Position numbers and translations under genes: made by a program. The notes beneath the pieces were generated by a model. The model saw only the letters and a program-made list of their open reading frames with translations. It did not search any database and was not told the origin of the DNA. From the NCBI GenBank assembly GCA_038380435.1, contig JAWZYU010000019.1:18129801-18193800 (forward strand): 64,000 nucleotides of DNA. The letters are read 5' to 3'. The stretch's first letter is position 1, and each line of letters opens with the position of its first letter. Positions 53,728-64,000 of this stretch are shown here, piece after piece. This stretch comes from Ryuthela nishihirai (Eukaryota; Arthropoda; Arachnida; Araneae; Heptathelidae).

Positions 53728-53890
53728 CGCTTCAGCAGCTGCTTGCCAAAGAGTTCTGACAGCAGCTTGTCTAATGCGTCATGGAGAAGCACTGTCAGCA
53801 AGATGAGTTTTCAAGAGAAAGTGAACACACACATACATGCCTCGAATCCGGGTCCCTTTGACCAGTAGCCAAAGGCACCGGGACGCCACC
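53728..53890 (-). mobile_element. SINE-A copy, with head
   Basis: GCTTCAGCAGCTGCTTGCCA at one end, GCCTCGAATCCGGGTCCC (box B, minus) and CCAGTAGCCAAAGGCACCG toward the head. The tail hairpin is decayed. Confidence 0.75.
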
Positions 53891-53894
53891 TATC

Positions 53895-55488
53895 AATTAA
53901 CAGAAAATTAAATTCCGTGAAATATTTGATTTCATCCTTATTTTAATCATTATACAGCAGTTGTTTCGCTTGTTAATGAAGAATAATAAAAGTTTAAAAT
54001 CTATATTTTATAGACCAGCCCTTTCTTTTAATGACCGCTTTGCATCTTTTTCACGTGGAATGTTTTAATATCAAAAGCAATATTTCTATAACAATACGGT
54101 TAGAAGAAAATAGCTAAACTTCAATTAACTCGTGCTTATCTGAAAGGCTCTTCTTGAAAACTTCCTAATTAATTCTTTATCTCAAGTTATCGATAAAATT
54201 AAGGTCCAACGACTGTCCACATCACTCCACTACCAATCCCCCCTCCCCCAGATAATATTAAAAACGTCTTAGACGAAAAACAATAGCTTTATGGTCACTA
54301 AATCACTAAATTTTCATTCACTTTTTTTCAGTAAAATTTTAAATGACGTATTTACTTGCACAACAGCGCCCTTCTCGTTTTTGTCTGATTAAGGTACCGG
54401 AAAATGTTTTTATAAACGGTTTCGTCGTGGACGGGAAAATTATTGAAAATATTTACAACAGAAATCAAGGATTTATAGAAGAATATTTTATTAAAATAAT
54501 TGTATTATATTACACTTCCGCGTATCAGTTCCTTTACAATATTAAGATGATGTTAACTCTCTTTGACAGCTATTCACTCTGTGGAGTAATTCTCTTGATA
54601 TAATTTTATATTTATGATTAGGTCTTATTAACATGGTTTTCTGTTCCCATTTCCTTTATTGTTCATAATGAAACTGTATTTTAATTTTATACCAATTCAT
54701 TTTTAATTATTAACATTTCCTCTCAAATATCCAATATTTCGACTTATCCGCTTCTCCCGTATCATCGATAACCACCTGCCGGATTTTCTCACCCACTGAA
54801 TGACGCCAAGTAACACTCCTTTTTCCTTCAGAAAAAAATTTAGTGAAAAACATTTTTAATCTTTACGTCTCAAAAGTGCCTTTAAGATTTTCACGTTTTG
54901 GGCACATTGTGTAACATCGGTTTGCCCAAAAACGTTTCTTGAGAGGGAAACACTTCTTCATCGTACTCAGTCACAAATATTATCAGTAATGGCTCGAGGC
55001 ATTTTAACGCCTCGAGAAATCACTCGAAATAAGCCCTTTTTACGACCTTGAGAATATTTTTGGCAAAGAGAGTTTTTTTTAATCTTCAAAAGAAAAAATC
55101 CTTACGATTTTCGCAACCAGAGCATTTGCCCTGTTCCAGACAGTCTAGAGCAACCCTACATAACAGACATCAAACATATTTATAAAACTTTTCAAGGAAC
55201 GTAAAAATACTTTCTTACATTCCTTGAATAATATTTTTAAAAACCTCGGAATAAGTCATTTTAAATTAAGTGTCTGTCAGTGTAACATCACCTAGTGTTG
55301 TCATTTTTCTACTATTAGATTAAGAATTAATTGTATCTGATTTCAGGAAAAGCAAATCCCATCGTCAGATTTGACGATTTTCAACGATTCAAAATCCAAA
55401 CTTTTTTCAGCCAATCTTAAAAGGTAAAGAATTAATGCAGCAAACAACTTGTTTGGAAATGAGCTACGTCTTCTGAATTAAGCGATAG
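53895..55488. other. No gene supported; one uncharacterised ORF
   Basis: AT-rich. An 86-codon ORF with ATG at 54343-54603 (+) follows a polypyrimidine-AG (CTTTTTTTCAG, ~54320) that could be a splice acceptor. It has no recognisable domain, so it stays uncalled. Nothing else recognised. Confidence 0.3.
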
Positions 55489-55491
55489 GTG

Positions 55492-55493
<2 letters not shown>

Positions 55494-55578
<85 letters not shown>
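55494..55578 (-). repeat. (TGATGA)n / (TCA)n microsatellite tail of LINE-A copy 1
   Basis: About 28 uninterrupted TCA triplets directly abut the LINE 3' end. The long Ser frame reading through it is not a gene. Confidence 0.95.
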
Positions 55579-58500
55579 AGCAGCCATGGGCTACGGAGGT
55601 CCAACCAGACCGTGCAATTTAGTTCTCCAAGCAAGTCTATCCTGAGCTACATCTACTGCATCTGGCCACTGCACACCAATTCTAACAAGGTCCTGTTTGA
55701 CATTGTCTGCCCACCGCATCCTAGGTCTCCCCTTCTTTCTGAGGCCTTTAGGCACACTGTTCATAACCCTATTCGCCAATCTATAATTATTCATACGGGC
55801 AACATGGCCAAACCAACGGAGTCTCTCTCTGCACAATATGCTGCTTAAAGGAGGTTGCAAACTCCTTTGCCTAATCTCATCATTAGTTACAAAGTTGAAC
55901 CACCTAATGCCCAAGATACTGCGTAAGCATCTGGAATCAAAAGCATCTAATTTCCTGTTATCTTGTGTACAAAGTGTCCACGTTTCACTACCATAACTAA
56001 CCCTAGAAAGAACCAAACTATTATACAGTCTAATTTTAGTCTTTAGGTGTATACGCCTATTTCTCCACACTCTCCATAGATTCTTAAAAGTCCCGGCAGC
56101 AATCCCTATTCGTCTGTTAATCTCATGCCGCATATCACCAGTATCTGTTACATAGCTCCCGAGATAATTAAACTGTGACACCTGCTCAAGACTGCAACCA
56201 TTCAGATTAACTGAATCACAGCCTGCCTGACCAATTTTCATCACTTTAGTTTTCTCTCTGTTTATAACCAAACCTACTCTACTACCAGTCTCATCAACAG
56301 CTCGAATGAAAGAGTTCATCTCATCAACATCATTTGCCAAAAGGGCTAAATCATCAGCATTAATCTAAATCAGAAATTTTCGTATCTCCAGCCCATTTAA
56401 GGCCAAAATCTTTCCCTTGAAGTGAATTTCGCATAACATAATCAATAGCCAAGCTAAAGAGAAAAGGAGACAAAATGCACCCTTGTCGAACACCAGAAGT
56501 AATGCTAAACCAATTGCTACAAGCCTTACCAACTCTCACACACGACTCAGTGTTATTATAGAGAGCTTTCATTATGTTAACTAATTTGTTAGGTATACCA
56601 TATGATCTCACAATCAACCACAAATTATGATGATCAACAGAATCGAAAGCCTTTTTTGAAATCAACAAAGCTAGCAACCAAAGGTTTCTGAAACTCTAAA
56701 CATTTCTCAAGAATCTGCCTAAGTGAAAATATCTGATCCACGCATCCCCTACCACTTCTGAATCCACATTGCTCATCACGCAATTGACTGTCAACCAGTT
56801 TCTTAATTCTATTAAGCACAATCATGGGAAGAACTTTACCTGGAACAGAGAGTAGGCTGATACCCCTATAGTTATCACAAGAACTGCGATCACCTTTTTT
56901 GAAAATAGGGATAACAATAGCTCTGGTAAAATCCTTAGGAACCATGCCTTTATCATAAAGGATATTCAGAATTTCAGTCATCCAAGTGGTAATCGAAACA
57001 TTCCCAGCTCTAAGCATTTCCGTAGTAATTTCATCTACCCCTGGGGATTTATGAAGTTTAAGTTTAGAAACAGCCAAAATAACTTCAGATTGTGTTATAG
57101 GGCCAACATTAAAGCCACCAATGCATCTATCATCATTGCAAACAATGGGAGTAGAACTAACTACATTGTTTAGAACATCACTGAAATGCTCAGCCCACCT
57201 AGCCATGACAGAATCCTCCCCTTCTATAACCTTACCTTGTTTATCCTTCAATCCTTGTATGCCTGTCCGTTTTCTACCACACAAAACATTAACTATCTGG
57301 TACAGCTCTCTGCTGTTGTGCTGTCTAACTGCTTCCTCGGCTTTGTCAGCCAAACCATCAAGCCAAAGATTCTTATCAGCAGCTAACTGATCCTTTACAA
57401 GTTTATTAAGGTCTCTGTAATGCTTTCTATTAGGACAAGTAGGGTATTGATTAAGGGCATTCCTGCAGTTCTTTCTTTCCGAAATAAGCTCAAGTGCCTT
57501 ATCACTCAGATAATTTTGCCTCTTCTGCTCCCTTTTTCCTAAAAGAGTACTGTTAGTGTCCAAAAAAGCCTGTTTAAAATGATCCCATTCTTCCTCAACT
57601 TCAGTAGTAAGCAAACCATGACTGTCATAATAACTAAGTAACCTATCATGGTAAGCTTTGGCTATAACTGGATCTTTCAGAGCTTCAGTATCAAAAGTAA
57701 ATTTTTTAACCCTAGCACAACACTTTTTAAGTTTAAGTTGCAACACACTTTTAACAGGTAATGGTCAGATCCAATTTCAGCTCCCCTATATGCCCTGGTA
57801 TTCCTAACAGAACTAGCCCATTTGCTGTTAATTAATATGTAATCAATCATATTCCTGTGCAGCCCATCAGGTGAAACTCATGTGTACTTATGTATGTCGC
57901 GGTGTTTGTAATAAGTGTTAGTTATTCTGAATCCATTGAGTTTAGTTACCTGTAGGAGACGTTGCCCATTGCCATTGCGGCTACCAATACCAAAAGGGCC
58001 TATTACTCCTCCCCAAAGGTCAGAGTCAGTACCAACTTTGGCATTGAAGTCACCAAGAACAAGGGTAATATCTCCTTTCTTGACAGAATTCAAAATATCC
58101 TGAAGTTGTTCATAAAACCTATCCTTCTCATCCTCATCGGCATCCTCAATGGGGGCATAACAGCAGATAACATTCAAGTCTTTAACGCTTGTCTGAAATT
58201 TTGCTGTAAGAAACCTTTCATTCATGCACTCATATCCTAGAAGAGCATCGCTAGCATGTCTGCTGAGAAGCAGACCCACGCTTTGGTGATGCTTATTGTC
58301 GTCCCTCCCTGAAAAGAGAAATTTAAGATTATTTTTAAGAATCTGACCTTTACCTGTCCATCTGGTCTCTTGCAAGCCGAGAATATCTAAATTATAACTG
58401 TGGAATTCTTGTGTGAGGACATCAAGAGAAAAAGCTCTGTGCAGAGTCCTCACATTCCAACTACCTATGGAGAGAAAATGGTTAGTGGGATGTTTGAAGA

Positions 58501-59145
58501 AACTATGTTTATTGAGAGAGGGAATGCCGACAATATCAAACAGCCCCTAATCGCAGACATGGGGCAAAGACCCGTTCCCCCACCACTAAAGGTTGAAGCC
58601 ATCTACACTCAAAGACTTCCTCCAATGTAGAATTTGACGATGCCAATAGAAGCAAAGAGTTCAGGTGCCTGCGATGACTTCTGCTCAGGATTATCCACCA
58701 GCTGATAAACATATCCTGTGAATCTATTCACTTGGGGCTGTCAACCCACAAACAAACAGAAAACATAGCGGAAGATTTTCCCTCTACAGAAGCCCACCAG
58801 TGCAGCAAAATCAGGATCCATAATCAAGCTCAGAGCCATATATCTGTCCAGTCCAATGGGTTTATATGGTCAGCACCAGGACCCTGTGTGGTTGACCACT
58901 CCTCAGCAGGGTAGAAAAAAAAAAGAAAAGTAGCCATAGTTGTCCAGATCAGTAGGCCACACTAATCTGGCAGCCCTCCCCTTCCGTTCACTTCCACAAG
59001 AGAGTATCTCTTTTGAAAGGTACTAACGGTCCGCACCACGAGAAGGCGGGGTCGGACATTAGGTGCTAGGCCTGGCCGGTTCTATGCATCATCACAGGGG
59101 ATTGGTGCATAGCTCTCCTTCCAGTGACTACCTAGCTACCATTTA
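55565..59145 (-). mobile_element. LINE-A copy 1, longest copy (RTE/CR1-like, single ORF)
   Basis: About 3.6 kb from the 5' sequence ending ACTACCTAGCTACCAT (plus-strand 59130-59145, the same endpoint as in copy 2) to the microsatellite tail. The shared 5' endpoint of two copies marks the true element start. A 5' UTR of roughly 650 bp precedes one long coding region with endonuclease, RT and a C-terminal region, without RNase H. Clade is uncertain: the ORF resembles proteins often misannotated as 'craniofacial development protein 2-like'. Confidence 0.9.
55591..58480 (-). pseudogene. LINE-A endonuclease-reverse transcriptase, frameshifted
   Basis: The AP-type endonuclease starts at HFLSIGSWNVRTLHRAFSLD (58480 downward) with NLDILGLQETRWTG (Glu of the active site) and TLVLGDFNAKVG (Asn/Asp block). 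A frameshift near 57880-57750 separates it from the linker and RT. That part has SPGVDEITTEMLRAG, AIVIPIFKKGDRSSCDNYRG, QCGFRSGRGCVDQIFSLRQI and ASFVDFKK. A shift at ~56650 follows, then GVRQGCILSPFLFSLAIDYV. The active-site box is intact in letters (ADDLALLAND) but one base is missing immediately before it, at ~56360. The C-terminal part ends GRPRMRWADNVKQDL. No ATG precedes WNVRTL in frame before a stop. Non-functional but only lightly damaged: three shifts in ~950 codons. Confidence 0.9.
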
Positions 59146-60057
59146 CAGACCTATAGGTGTCATAAGTATCATATTATAGAATAGCCGTTTTTCCTGGGCG
59201 AACGTGTGGACTAGTGGGCGCGCATGTGTGACGTCATCGGCCGCAGAAAATGCCGGTTTTCCTGTGGTTCCGTGGATACTTGATCAATCAGTCTCAAATT
59301 TGGTGGGGATGGTCCCACTTAGTTCTGTCCCTGTTGGGGTAACAGATTGGTTCGTAGCTGCCGTGGGTCGAGAGTGATCCATCGAATAGCATCTGATATT
59401 TCTGGGGGTAATGTCGTCGCCTACCTTGTGAATGGAATAGTTCGTTGTGAGTAGTTCGGTGGAAAGCTGTGAATAAAATTATCAATGGACATATGCTTGG
59501 CGTGGCTTTGACTAGTCTATCTATATAACACAGAGAAGTTCTCAGCAGAAGGATAAACATGTGGAAAGAAACATTCAGGCCTTATCGGGGGATCGAATAC
59601 TCATCGGGATCAAATACCTACCTTGCCCCTTGGCCAGTGGTTAATTTTCTTAATCAAATGAATTTTAGAGAGAAGACAGATGAAGCTCAGCCTTTTATAC
59701 TCCTACGCCTCAAGAGATGTACCACTACAAAATCCGCTTACTAAAGAAGACTACTACTACTTGAACAAGTCCAATGGCCTCTTAATCCTCTAAATCCTTT
59801 ACTCCAAAATCTTTCCAAATTCAATTTGTGGTCCGAAAAAAAAGTCACTCTGTTTGTTGACAGAATCGTTAACTTCCGTTATTCCCTCTCACAGGTCCAG
59901 AGAGACCTAGGTCACAAGCAAACTTTGAAACTCTAGCCAATGTAAAAACTGATTATCGTTAATATTTACCAAAGATTTTAATGCTAATTTAACAAAAATC
60001 TATATAAAAATTTACCTCTCGAAAAAGCAGAAGTCCGATAGTAACTTGTTAATTTAA
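59146..60057. other. No gene supported
   Basis: 59170-59250 is GC-richer (GTGGGCGCGCATGTGTGACG) and may be one end of an unrecognised element. No partner end or coding sequence found. Confidence 0.35.
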
Positions 60058-60155
60058 TACGCCATAGAGAAGGTTTATGAGTAACACGAGACCTCAGCAG
60101 AAAGACAACACTAGAAAAGAAACATCTATGCCGTATCCGAGGCTCGTCTGTTAAA
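60058..60155 (-). mobile_element. SINE-A fragment
   Basis: ATACGCCATAGAGAAGGTTT, GACCTCAGCAGAAAGACAAC and CCGTATCCGAGGCTCG; both ends lost. Confidence 0.7.
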
Positions 60156-60185
60156 AATTATATCTTTTGATAAATTACACCACTA

Positions 60186-60243
60186 GCCATTTAGCCCATT
60201 GTGTGCAAAAAATGTGAAGCACCGAGGTAAAATAATGCAACCT
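60186..60243 (+). mobile_element. SINE-B 3' end fragment
   Basis: CCATTTAGCCCATTGTGTGC and CGAGGTAAAATAATGCAACC match the last ~60 bases of SINE-B. Confidence 0.75.
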
Positions 60244-60377
60244 AAATTTAACATGAAAAATTCACAAGTTGTTCAAATTGCATAAACGTAATTCTACTCC
60301 TTGTGGGTGGGGCAATTTTTTTCATAAAAGAAGCATATGTTTCAGATTCCTTTCGCCTCCGTTCCAGTTATTAGCCA

Positions 60378-60645
60378 CCCTAGATCCCTCCTCCCCCCTC
60401 TCCCTAGATCCCTCCTCCCCCTCTCCCTAGATCCCTCCTCCCCCTCTCCCTAGATCTCTCCTCCCCCTCTCCCTAGATCCTTCCTCCCCCTCTCCCTAGA
60501 TCTCTCCTCCCCCCTCTCCCTAGATCTCTCCTCCCCCCTCTCCCTAGATCCCTCCTCCCCCTCTCCCTAGATCTCTCCTCCCCCCCTCTCCCTAGATCCC
60601 TCCTCCCCCCTCTCCCTAGATTCCCTCTCTCCTCTCCCTCCGGTT
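60378..60645. repeat. Polypyrimidine minisatellite, 23-26-bp unit, 11 copies
   Basis: Unit CTAGATCCCTCCTCCCCCTC plus TCC; CTAGAT recurs 11 times. One strand is almost purely C/T between the CTAGA marks. Confidence 0.95.
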
Positions 60646-61394
60646 TTGTGTAAGACGTTATTAAGACTCCGGTAAACAGGATAAAAGAATCTGGCTAATA
60701 GGACCATACTGGACCCCTTAAATAGATATTAGGACACAAACGCTAAAACTGATCAACAGTCTTTTATTCTTTTTTCGTCTGCTGCCTTTTAATTGGCAAA
60801 GTACAGAAGATGAGCTTCGTGCCTCGTGGGCCACGAGGAGAAAAAACGCCATTATTGTTGATTCTAGCATGACGTCACATAATGGATAATTCAATTTGAC
60901 CTTGTACAACGCAGATCAAGTTTTTTTATAAAACAAAAATAATAGTGTTTAAAATTAGATCCATGTTAGTATGACCTTGTGAGGACAGAGTAATATGTGT
61001 TTAGTGTGAGTGCTTTTTTAAATGCCCATTTGTTTTATTCGCAAGTGTAAAACCCACTAAATAATCTCCTAAATTCCAGACCATTTCATTTTCTTAACGA
61101 ATCAAAAAGTTTCCTTTTAGTTAGAAATTATTCCAAGCAATCGTCACAATGTAAAAGACGTAACGAGAGTATCGATTATTTCAACACTTGAATGAATCGT
61201 CACAATATCTTCCCCAATCAATTTAGGCTTTGTTGTTCTGTTAACCTTCGCAGTCACCCGGAAGCGCTTCCTGAGGAAGGAGTCCCCATGTCAATGGGAC
61301 GCCGGAGGGGGCAAAGCAGCATTCCAAAAGTTAGGTAAGATTCATTTCATGAGCATTGCTGAGGCGAATTTACACTCTTTTATATATAGCGTCG
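60646..61394. other. No gene supported
   Basis: A GGCCACGAGGAG/CCTCGTGGGCC hairpin lies near 60822-60840. Nothing else recognised. Confidence 0.35.
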
Positions 61395-61845
61395 TTTCAT
61401 GGTTACACTTGAGGTCCGGGTTAGAATCCCCAGTGGGTTTCGCTTTGGGTCTCAGGGATGTTATTTTAACAAAGAAAGTTAATTTTCAATAAAAGTTTCA
61501 CTTATTCCAATTCTTTTTCTAATTATTAGTCTTAATTTAAGTGAAAAAACAATAACTCATTTCTGTGTCAAATTAATATTCTTAGTTTAATAAAGTAGAA
61601 AAAGTATTTGATTCGATTTGCCGCCTGTATTGTGTAGGATATTGCACTGTTCCGCGGGAAGGTAGAAATCCGGGTTAGAATCCTGAGTGTATTCTGCCCA
61701 ATGTTTGCGTTATTTACTTAACACACAGCTGTTATTTCAACAAATAATATAATTTCCAAACAGATCTAGATATTAGATTTCATTTAAGTAACGAAATGAA
61801 TTTCTCGTATGAAATTAATGCTTGTATTTTGTCAAATTAGAAAAG
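61395..61845 (+). repeat. Old ~270-bp direct duplication
   Basis: TCCGGGTTAGAATCCCCAGT (61417) and TCCGGGTTAGAATCCTGAGT (61671) begin similar stretches. Both continue through a TGTTATTT(T/C)AACAAA and end in (T)GAAATTAAT/TCAAATTAAT-TT-TTAGT-like parts. The first motif resembles a tRNA T-arm, so this may be a tRNA-like repeat. Confidence 0.5.
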
Positions 61846-61981
61846 CTAAACTTTTTTTGGCTCTTAAGGAAATGAAATTTGCTTTTCATGCCTCAAAGGA
61901 CAATTCCGAGCAATCGATAAAGCCATATTTATTCACATGGCGTCGCGCAGAATTTTTAAAACATCGTTCATGTGAAAAAAA

Positions 61982-62041
61982 AAACGCGACTATTAAGTTT
62001 GTGGAAAAAAAATTTTTTTCACAAACTTAATAGTCGCGTTT
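61982..62041. other. Near-perfect ~60-bp palindrome
   Basis: AAACGCGACTATTAAGTTTG (61982) is inverted exactly at 62022-62041. The arms are 22 bp without a mismatch, then continue with A7/T7; only two extra bases sit at the centre. Confidence 0.95.
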
Positions 62042-62049
62042 CATTTTTA

Positions 62050-62990
62050 CAAAAAAACCGAAACTGAAACTGGAATAAGTAATGAACTATTCTTTTCCAT
62101 ATTTCTAGCAATTTCGCCTAAATTGTCATTTTTAGTTTTCCATGTTAATAAAACTATAAACGTCTTCCCTCACCGAATCTTACAAAGCATTACTCTCATA
62201 ATGTTATTGCTCTTTTTTAATATAGAAAAATGAACTTAAAAGTGCTACTCTATTAAGTTTTAGCAATATCAATTTTTTTTATCAGATTGTTTAGACGTTC
62301 TCGGTCATTAAATAATCTCTACCTTCTGGCCATCAGCCTAATTCGAACATTAACGGATAATTATGTGATCCTGTTAATATCAGATCCAAACAGCTTTGGA
62401 AATATATTGGGTAATAGGCATCAGTTTCTCATTGGTTGAATGCTTTAAAGCAATCAACCGCAGATATCATGAAAACAAACAAAATATTAATAGAAATGAA
62501 TTAGTGCAAAGGCAAACAACAGAAATGTGTCTGTCATTTTCGAAAGAGTTTTCGAGTCTTTGTATCAAAGGTTTAACGCCTAACGCTTAACTAGGAGAGA
62601 CAATCAGACAATGCGCATGCGCAGCAGATGCTCTCACACATGAGCAATTGAGTGAAAAGCTTCCGAGCCTTCTTCGACTGCTGCGGCGCAGTTGTCACTC
62701 GGGTTACGTCTTTCTAGATATTTAAGAAAAGGAATCTGGCAATTGCAAATCAACTTTCTTTTTCGAGGGAGGAAGTAAGAGACGGGAAATGCTTTCTCTC
62801 TCGCACACTAATAATGCTAAGTTTAAAAAACAGAATGTTTGTTACATTTTTTTGCCATTTCACTGAACGTGTTAAACTCACATTGTAGTTTTCAGATTAG
62901 GATTGTTGATTAGGGTTATATGTTTTCGCACGAAATGTTTTACAAAATTGAGAGATGAAGTATATTCCCAATGGTCTGTCCGCATCTGTC
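62050..62990. other. No gene supported
   Basis: An open frame at 62396-62590 (+, ATG) has no recognisable domain. AT-rich otherwise. Confidence 0.35.
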
Positions 62991-62995
62991 TCAAT

Positions 62996-63850
62996 GGTCC
63001 ACACTTGTGCGTTTTACGTGCGCTAGACGCACACGCTGCGACACATGCGCCTCAAATCAGTTGAACGGCGCCGTTTTCAGTGACGCATGCAGTAGCGCAC
63101 ATACTTCCACCAGTAGTGGATTTTTGTTCAACATTCCGTGCAATTTCGTAGTTTGTCTAGAAGATTTCGTTCTGTTTTTGTAATTATTGACCTTGTGTTT
63201 TTTGTTCACCATGTCGTCTGAACAAACATTGGCCATTATTGAAGATTATAGGTTAAATAATTCATCAGAGATAAAAATTATTAAATTAATTTAAATAAAT
63301 AAAAAAATTAAATAATTTATCAGATTATAGGTTTAAATATTCATCAGAGACATGAATATTGAATCATCGGTAGCCAAATATCTAAGTGTGATCGCTAATT
63401 TCCCTTCAGCTGGTATTGCCTCTCTTAAACGATTATTTTTTTTTGCGATCTTCGGCTCCACCATTCCCAAAAGCATATAGAAGTTTGTTCTAGACATTCG
63501 CGTAAAGTTCTTAAAAAGAACGTTTTCATTTGATTCCAATTCCCTCATTATCCCAAAATTCCGCGTTTTAAAATAATCTTTCATCCATATCGATCGCGGG
63601 TATTTTTCACGACTTTTTCAGCACTAAAATTGCAGCACTTATATCCGCTAACATAGCAGCATAAGTTACGTCCATTGCAACATCACGTCTACACTGGTGA
63701 AAAATTGAAAACTATTTGACGCACAAGTGTAGACAGTTGAAGGCATGCGTCCAAGGCATTCCATCTAAGGCATGCGCTAGACTACTCGGTGTTGAAAAGA
63801 GAAGTTGAAAGTGAAGTTGAAGATGAAAGCGCACAAGTGGGGACATAGCC
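62996..63850 (-). mobile_element. Harbinger-like element, internally deleted
   Basis: GGTCCACACTTGTGCGTTTT (62996) and the inverse of GCGCACAAGTGGGGACATAG at the right (ending ~63850) form imperfect terminal repeats. The enclosed minus frame is a Harbinger nuclease N-terminus. Flanking trinucleotides AAT/ATT do not match, so the outer borders may be off by a few bases. Confidence 0.65.
63333..63600 (-). pseudogene. PIF/Harbinger transposase N-terminal fragment (HARBI1-like)
   Basis: Minus strand: LFKNFTRMSRTNFYMLLGMV, EPKIAKKNNRLREAIPAEGK and LAITLRYLATDDS match the conserved region before the catalytic domain of Harbinger nucleases (the FxNFxRM...LLxxVxPxIxKxxTxxReaIpxxexLaitLRyLAtG pattern). 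After DDS the match stops and the catalytic Asp/Glu part is absent. It is a remnant, not an enzyme. Confidence 0.85.
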
Positions 63851-64000
63851 ATTCAGGCATTTCTTTGCATCATTAGTGAGCTCCGTGGAAAACTTCACAT
63901 GGCATTATTGCGTAATATCAACAGACGTTAAAGTTTCATTTATTGTCTTAATTTATAGTACACTATATTTAAACTTTTTTTCATCTATCTGGCAACTGAC

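Noticed and set aside
55489..55848. Poly-serine protein
   Set aside because: The Ser run is the (TCA)n tail of the LINE, and the rest is antisense to LINE coding sequence.
57878..58453. Host craniofacial-development or AP-endonuclease gene
   Set aside because: It is the N-terminal endonuclease of LINE-A, with RT downstream in the same orientation, a microsatellite tail and other copies in the window.

Overview
This is a eukaryotic, AT-rich, repeat-dominated nuclear window. It has no operons, no compact gene order and no ribosomal-RNA-like stretch. Element types (Tc1/mariner, hAT, pogo-like, Harbinger-like, LINEs with an endonuclease, tRNA-derived SINEs with Pol III boxes) and A+T-rich spacers fit an invertebrate animal, most likely an arthropod. 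A chelicerate is possible, but that is inference. Nearly all recognisable coding sequence belongs to decayed transposable elements. The one open reading frame that looks like an ordinary cellular gene is a 175-residue, probably tail-anchored protein at 5436-5963 (+).

Layout. 1.1-4.6 kb: a hAT transposon (minus) with 8-bp target duplications and three nested insertions. 5.4-6.0 kb: the tail-anchored ORF. 6.2-8.8 kb: microsatellite, a perfect 80-bp duplication and a foldback element. 9.7-13.2 kb: two damaged copies of one LINE family (LINE-A). 13.6-17.0 kb: a 40-bp minisatellite, then a mosaic of 'TTGGCAAAAT' arrays, inverted-repeat elements and two hAT MITEs with exact 8-bp target duplications. 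17.0-21 kb: LINE and SINE pieces, foldbacks and CA-rich microsatellites. 21.6-24.1 kb: nineteen 128-bp tandem copies of a hAT terminus, apparently inside one hAT-like element. 24.5-25.8 kb: an inverted second 'TTGGCAAAAT' array. 28.3-29.4 kb: a 238-bp satellite built of three related ~79-bp parts. 31.7-32.9 kb and 50.7-52.1 kb: two copies of one Tc1 family. 35.1-40.5 kb: LINE-A and LINE-B (which carries RNase H) meeting tail to tail, with a third Tc1-like element nested in LINE-B. 43.8-46 kb: pogo-like MITE, full SINE-B, small MITE. 47.4-50.5 kb: decayed repetitive protein gene and a mariner. 52.3-52.8 kb: relic of a third LINE. 55.5-59.1 kb: the longest LINE-A copy. 60.4-62.0 kb: polypyrimidine minisatellite and a near-perfect palindrome. 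63.0-63.9 kb: Harbinger-like remnant.

How parts relate. The SINEs have no coding capacity and must have used LINE machinery in trans. Nesting gives relative ages: hAT before SINE-A, SINE-B and a MITE; LINE-A before SINE-B; LINE-B before a Tc1-like element; LINE-A before the mariner. Transposase and polymerase frames all carry stops or shifts, so no autonomous element seems intact here. Assignments come from motifs read by eye; no database search or alignment program was run.
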